From Globobulimina sp. (lineage: Eukaryota; Foraminifera; Rotaliida): a DNA stretch of 5,887 bases. Positions 4,847 through 5,887 of this stretch are shown here, in pieces. Both the position numbers and the translations under genes were made by a program. The first letter of the stretch is position 1, and each line of letters starts with the position of its first letter. A model generated the notes under the pieces. The model ran no database searches and was not told the origin of the DNA. It saw only the letters and a program-made list of their open reading frames with translations. The stretch is taken from positions 1-5,887 of the forward strand of contig PIVH01000411.1 of NCBI GenBank assembly GCA_003354225.1. The letters are read 5' to 3'.

Positions 4847-5773
4847 CTAACAATTCAGACATTTGATAAAATTAAACGAAATTAGCTCACTTTTGTTGGA
4901 CTCGACGCATTGTTTAATATAATCCCAATCGGCGGCCCTTCGATATCTTTGCTGTTTGGATCGTCCATGAATGCCAATCGCAGAGATTCCATCATTGCAC
5001 AACACATTAATCAGCTCTTTCGCGTTTGGCTCCGAATGAAAGAAACCCATTCGCATTTTGGCAGTGATGGCCACCGCACCTTTGGAGAATATGGATTTGT
5101 TCTCATTGCTCACAGCGTACATTCCACGCACAATACTCCTCAAATGATATGGTGACCGCATCAAAGCAGCTCCACACCGTTTATTATTAATTTCATCCAA
5201 CGGACAGCCCACATTCAAGTCAATAAAATCATATTTAAAATCCAGAGAATGGTGGCAATATTCCATTGTTTTGCAGACCGAATCCATAAAACCTGCCGCC
5301 AGCTGCAAACCAAATACTTTCTCAGATTCGTGCCTTCGACACAATGCCCATTCGCCGCGCATTCCTTTTAACAAATTGGTAGTCATTGCCATTTCTGCGC
5401 AGGTTATGTCTGCTCCGTATTCCACACAAATCCGTCTGAATGGTAGGTTTCCGACAGTTGTTAGCGGCGCCAAATATAATTTGTGTTTAACATCAAATTT
5501 CCGCGGCTCCAAATCGATTAAATTGAGGGAAGCATAATAATTTGGAATGGAATCACTGGCTGATTCTTGAAATAAATGCTCCAGTTTGCTGTCAGCCTCT
5601 TTTCTGTTTTTGAATGAAAACACATTTTGGAGCTTATAGTGGTTGCTTTCAGTGATTATCTGATCTTGTTCCCATTTGCTATAATCTGCAATGTGTTTGT
5701 TATTGTTATTCCTGTGCATATTTCTCCTTTTTGTTGGATGGTACAAATCATTAAACCGTTTGTAATATTTCAT
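4847..5773 (-). CDS. DUS3: tRNA-dihydrouridine synthase 3-like, 3' part missing
   Basis: DUS3 is an FMN/NADPH enzyme that reduces a uridine (position 47) in the variable loop of cytosolic tRNAs. From ATG 5773-5771 the frame gives 308 residues. The first ~95 are basic and Asn-rich and contain no CCCH zinc fingers, unlike human DUS3L. DUS3-type sequence then starts: LYLAPLTTVGNLPFRRIC (FMN-site APL motif), GADITCAEMA, FGLQLA, DLNVGCP with the catalytic Cys190, KMRMG (241-243) and IHGRSKQQRY (268-277), then ADWDYIKQCVESNK. Homology stops at residue 294, where GTGAGC at 4890 is a good donor; the following 14 residues are probably intron read through to a TAG. The NGDI and GxMIARG phosphate-binding segments and the helical C-terminal domain, roughly 150 or more residues, are absent, and EXO1 starts ~240 bases on. 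The gene is truncated, rearranged, or misassembled here. Family call strong; gene end unsure. Confidence 0.85.
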   Translation of the reverse strand: MKYYKRFNDLYHPTKRRNMHRNNNNKHIADYSKWEQDQIITESNHYKLQNVFSFKNRKEADSKLEHLFQESASDSIPNYYASLNLIDLEPRKFDVKHKLYLAPLTTVGNLPFRRICVEYGADITCAEMAMTTNLLKGMRGEWALCRRHESEKVFGLQLAAGFMDSVCKTMEYCHHSLDFKYDFIDLNVGCPLDEINNKRCGAALMRSPYHLRSIVRGMYAVSNENKSIFSKGAVAITAKMRMGFFHSEPNAKELINVLCNDGISAIGIHGRSKQQRYRRAADWDYIKQCVESNKSELISFNFIKCLNC

Positions 5774-5887
5774 GCTGTGTTTGGTTGTAAAAATAATAAA
5801 ACTTACTTAACATTTGTTGTGTGATTGGGAATGGTTTGAAATTGTTTTGTTTTGTTTTGCTGAGCAACCTCGCATTTTTAGCTGTCA
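5774..5887. other. Region upstream of the DUS3-like ATG
   Basis: It holds a perfect consensus donor GTAAGT on the minus strand (from 5806), with CACAG immediately before the DUS3 ATG (AG at 5776-5775) and AAAAAG inside the frame (ending at 5727) as possible acceptors. The first gives only 32 nt. A (TTTTG) run lies at 5842-5859. An upstream first exon or 5' UTR intron is possible but cannot be completed within the window. Confidence 0.3.

Noticed and set aside
1-5887. CRISPR array, prokaryotic defence operon, phage or viral genes
   Set aside because: No regularly spaced repeats, Shine-Dalgarno-led genes, or phage or viral hallmark proteins were seen; the spliced nuclear genes argue against a prokaryotic source.

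Overview
The window is nuclear DNA from an AT-rich eukaryote that uses the standard genetic code. Four protein-coding segments can be recognised. Three lie head to tail on the minus strand and one is a fragment on the plus strand. Eukaryotic origin is shown by three short spliceosomal introns (60, 64 and 54 nt) that are needed to build a complete EXO1-type nuclease, by eukaryote-specific families (EXO1, DUS3, SAM, SANT/Myb, RCC1-like), and by Asn-, Lys- and Ser-rich low-complexity linkers. No in-frame TAA, TAG or TGA occurs inside the conserved domains. A compact-genome protist is the most economical guess, but the sequence alone does not fix the lineage.

Layout from left to right: (1) 2-208, plus strand, the 3' end of an RCC1-repeat-like gene, with a poly(A) signal at 271. 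(2) 209-864, mostly non-coding: a tRNA-like sequence on the minus strand (295-359), an imperfect inverted repeat with an internal 15-bp tandem duplication (378-497), and a possible alternative 3' exon of the next gene (710-832). (3) 865-1848, minus strand, a SAM-domain plus SANT/Myb-domain protein. (4) 1964-4655, minus strand, a four-exon EXO1 homologue of 837 residues. All catalytic metal-binding residues are present, and the first six have the same residue numbers as human EXO1. The disordered tail carries an SQ cluster, a candidate SUMO-interacting motif and a terminal PCNA-binding (PIP) box. (5) 4847-5773, minus strand, a DUS3-type tRNA dihydrouridine synthase. Its recognisable homology stops just before the FMN-phosphate-binding half of the barrel, and EXO1 begins about 240 bases further on.

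The best-supported result is the EXO1 gene model: after splicing, D30, D78, E150, D152, D171 and D173 fall in the human register. Its linear-motif layout (nuclease core, NLS, SQ cluster, SIM, PIP box) fits a replication- and checkpoint-linked mismatch-repair and resection nuclease. I found no evidence for a new multi-gene system. The points most worth checking are the 3'-truncated DUS3, the SAM+SANT architecture with a duplicated third-tryptophan segment, the unresolved 3' end of that gene, and the two small repeat/RNA-like elements between 295 and 497.
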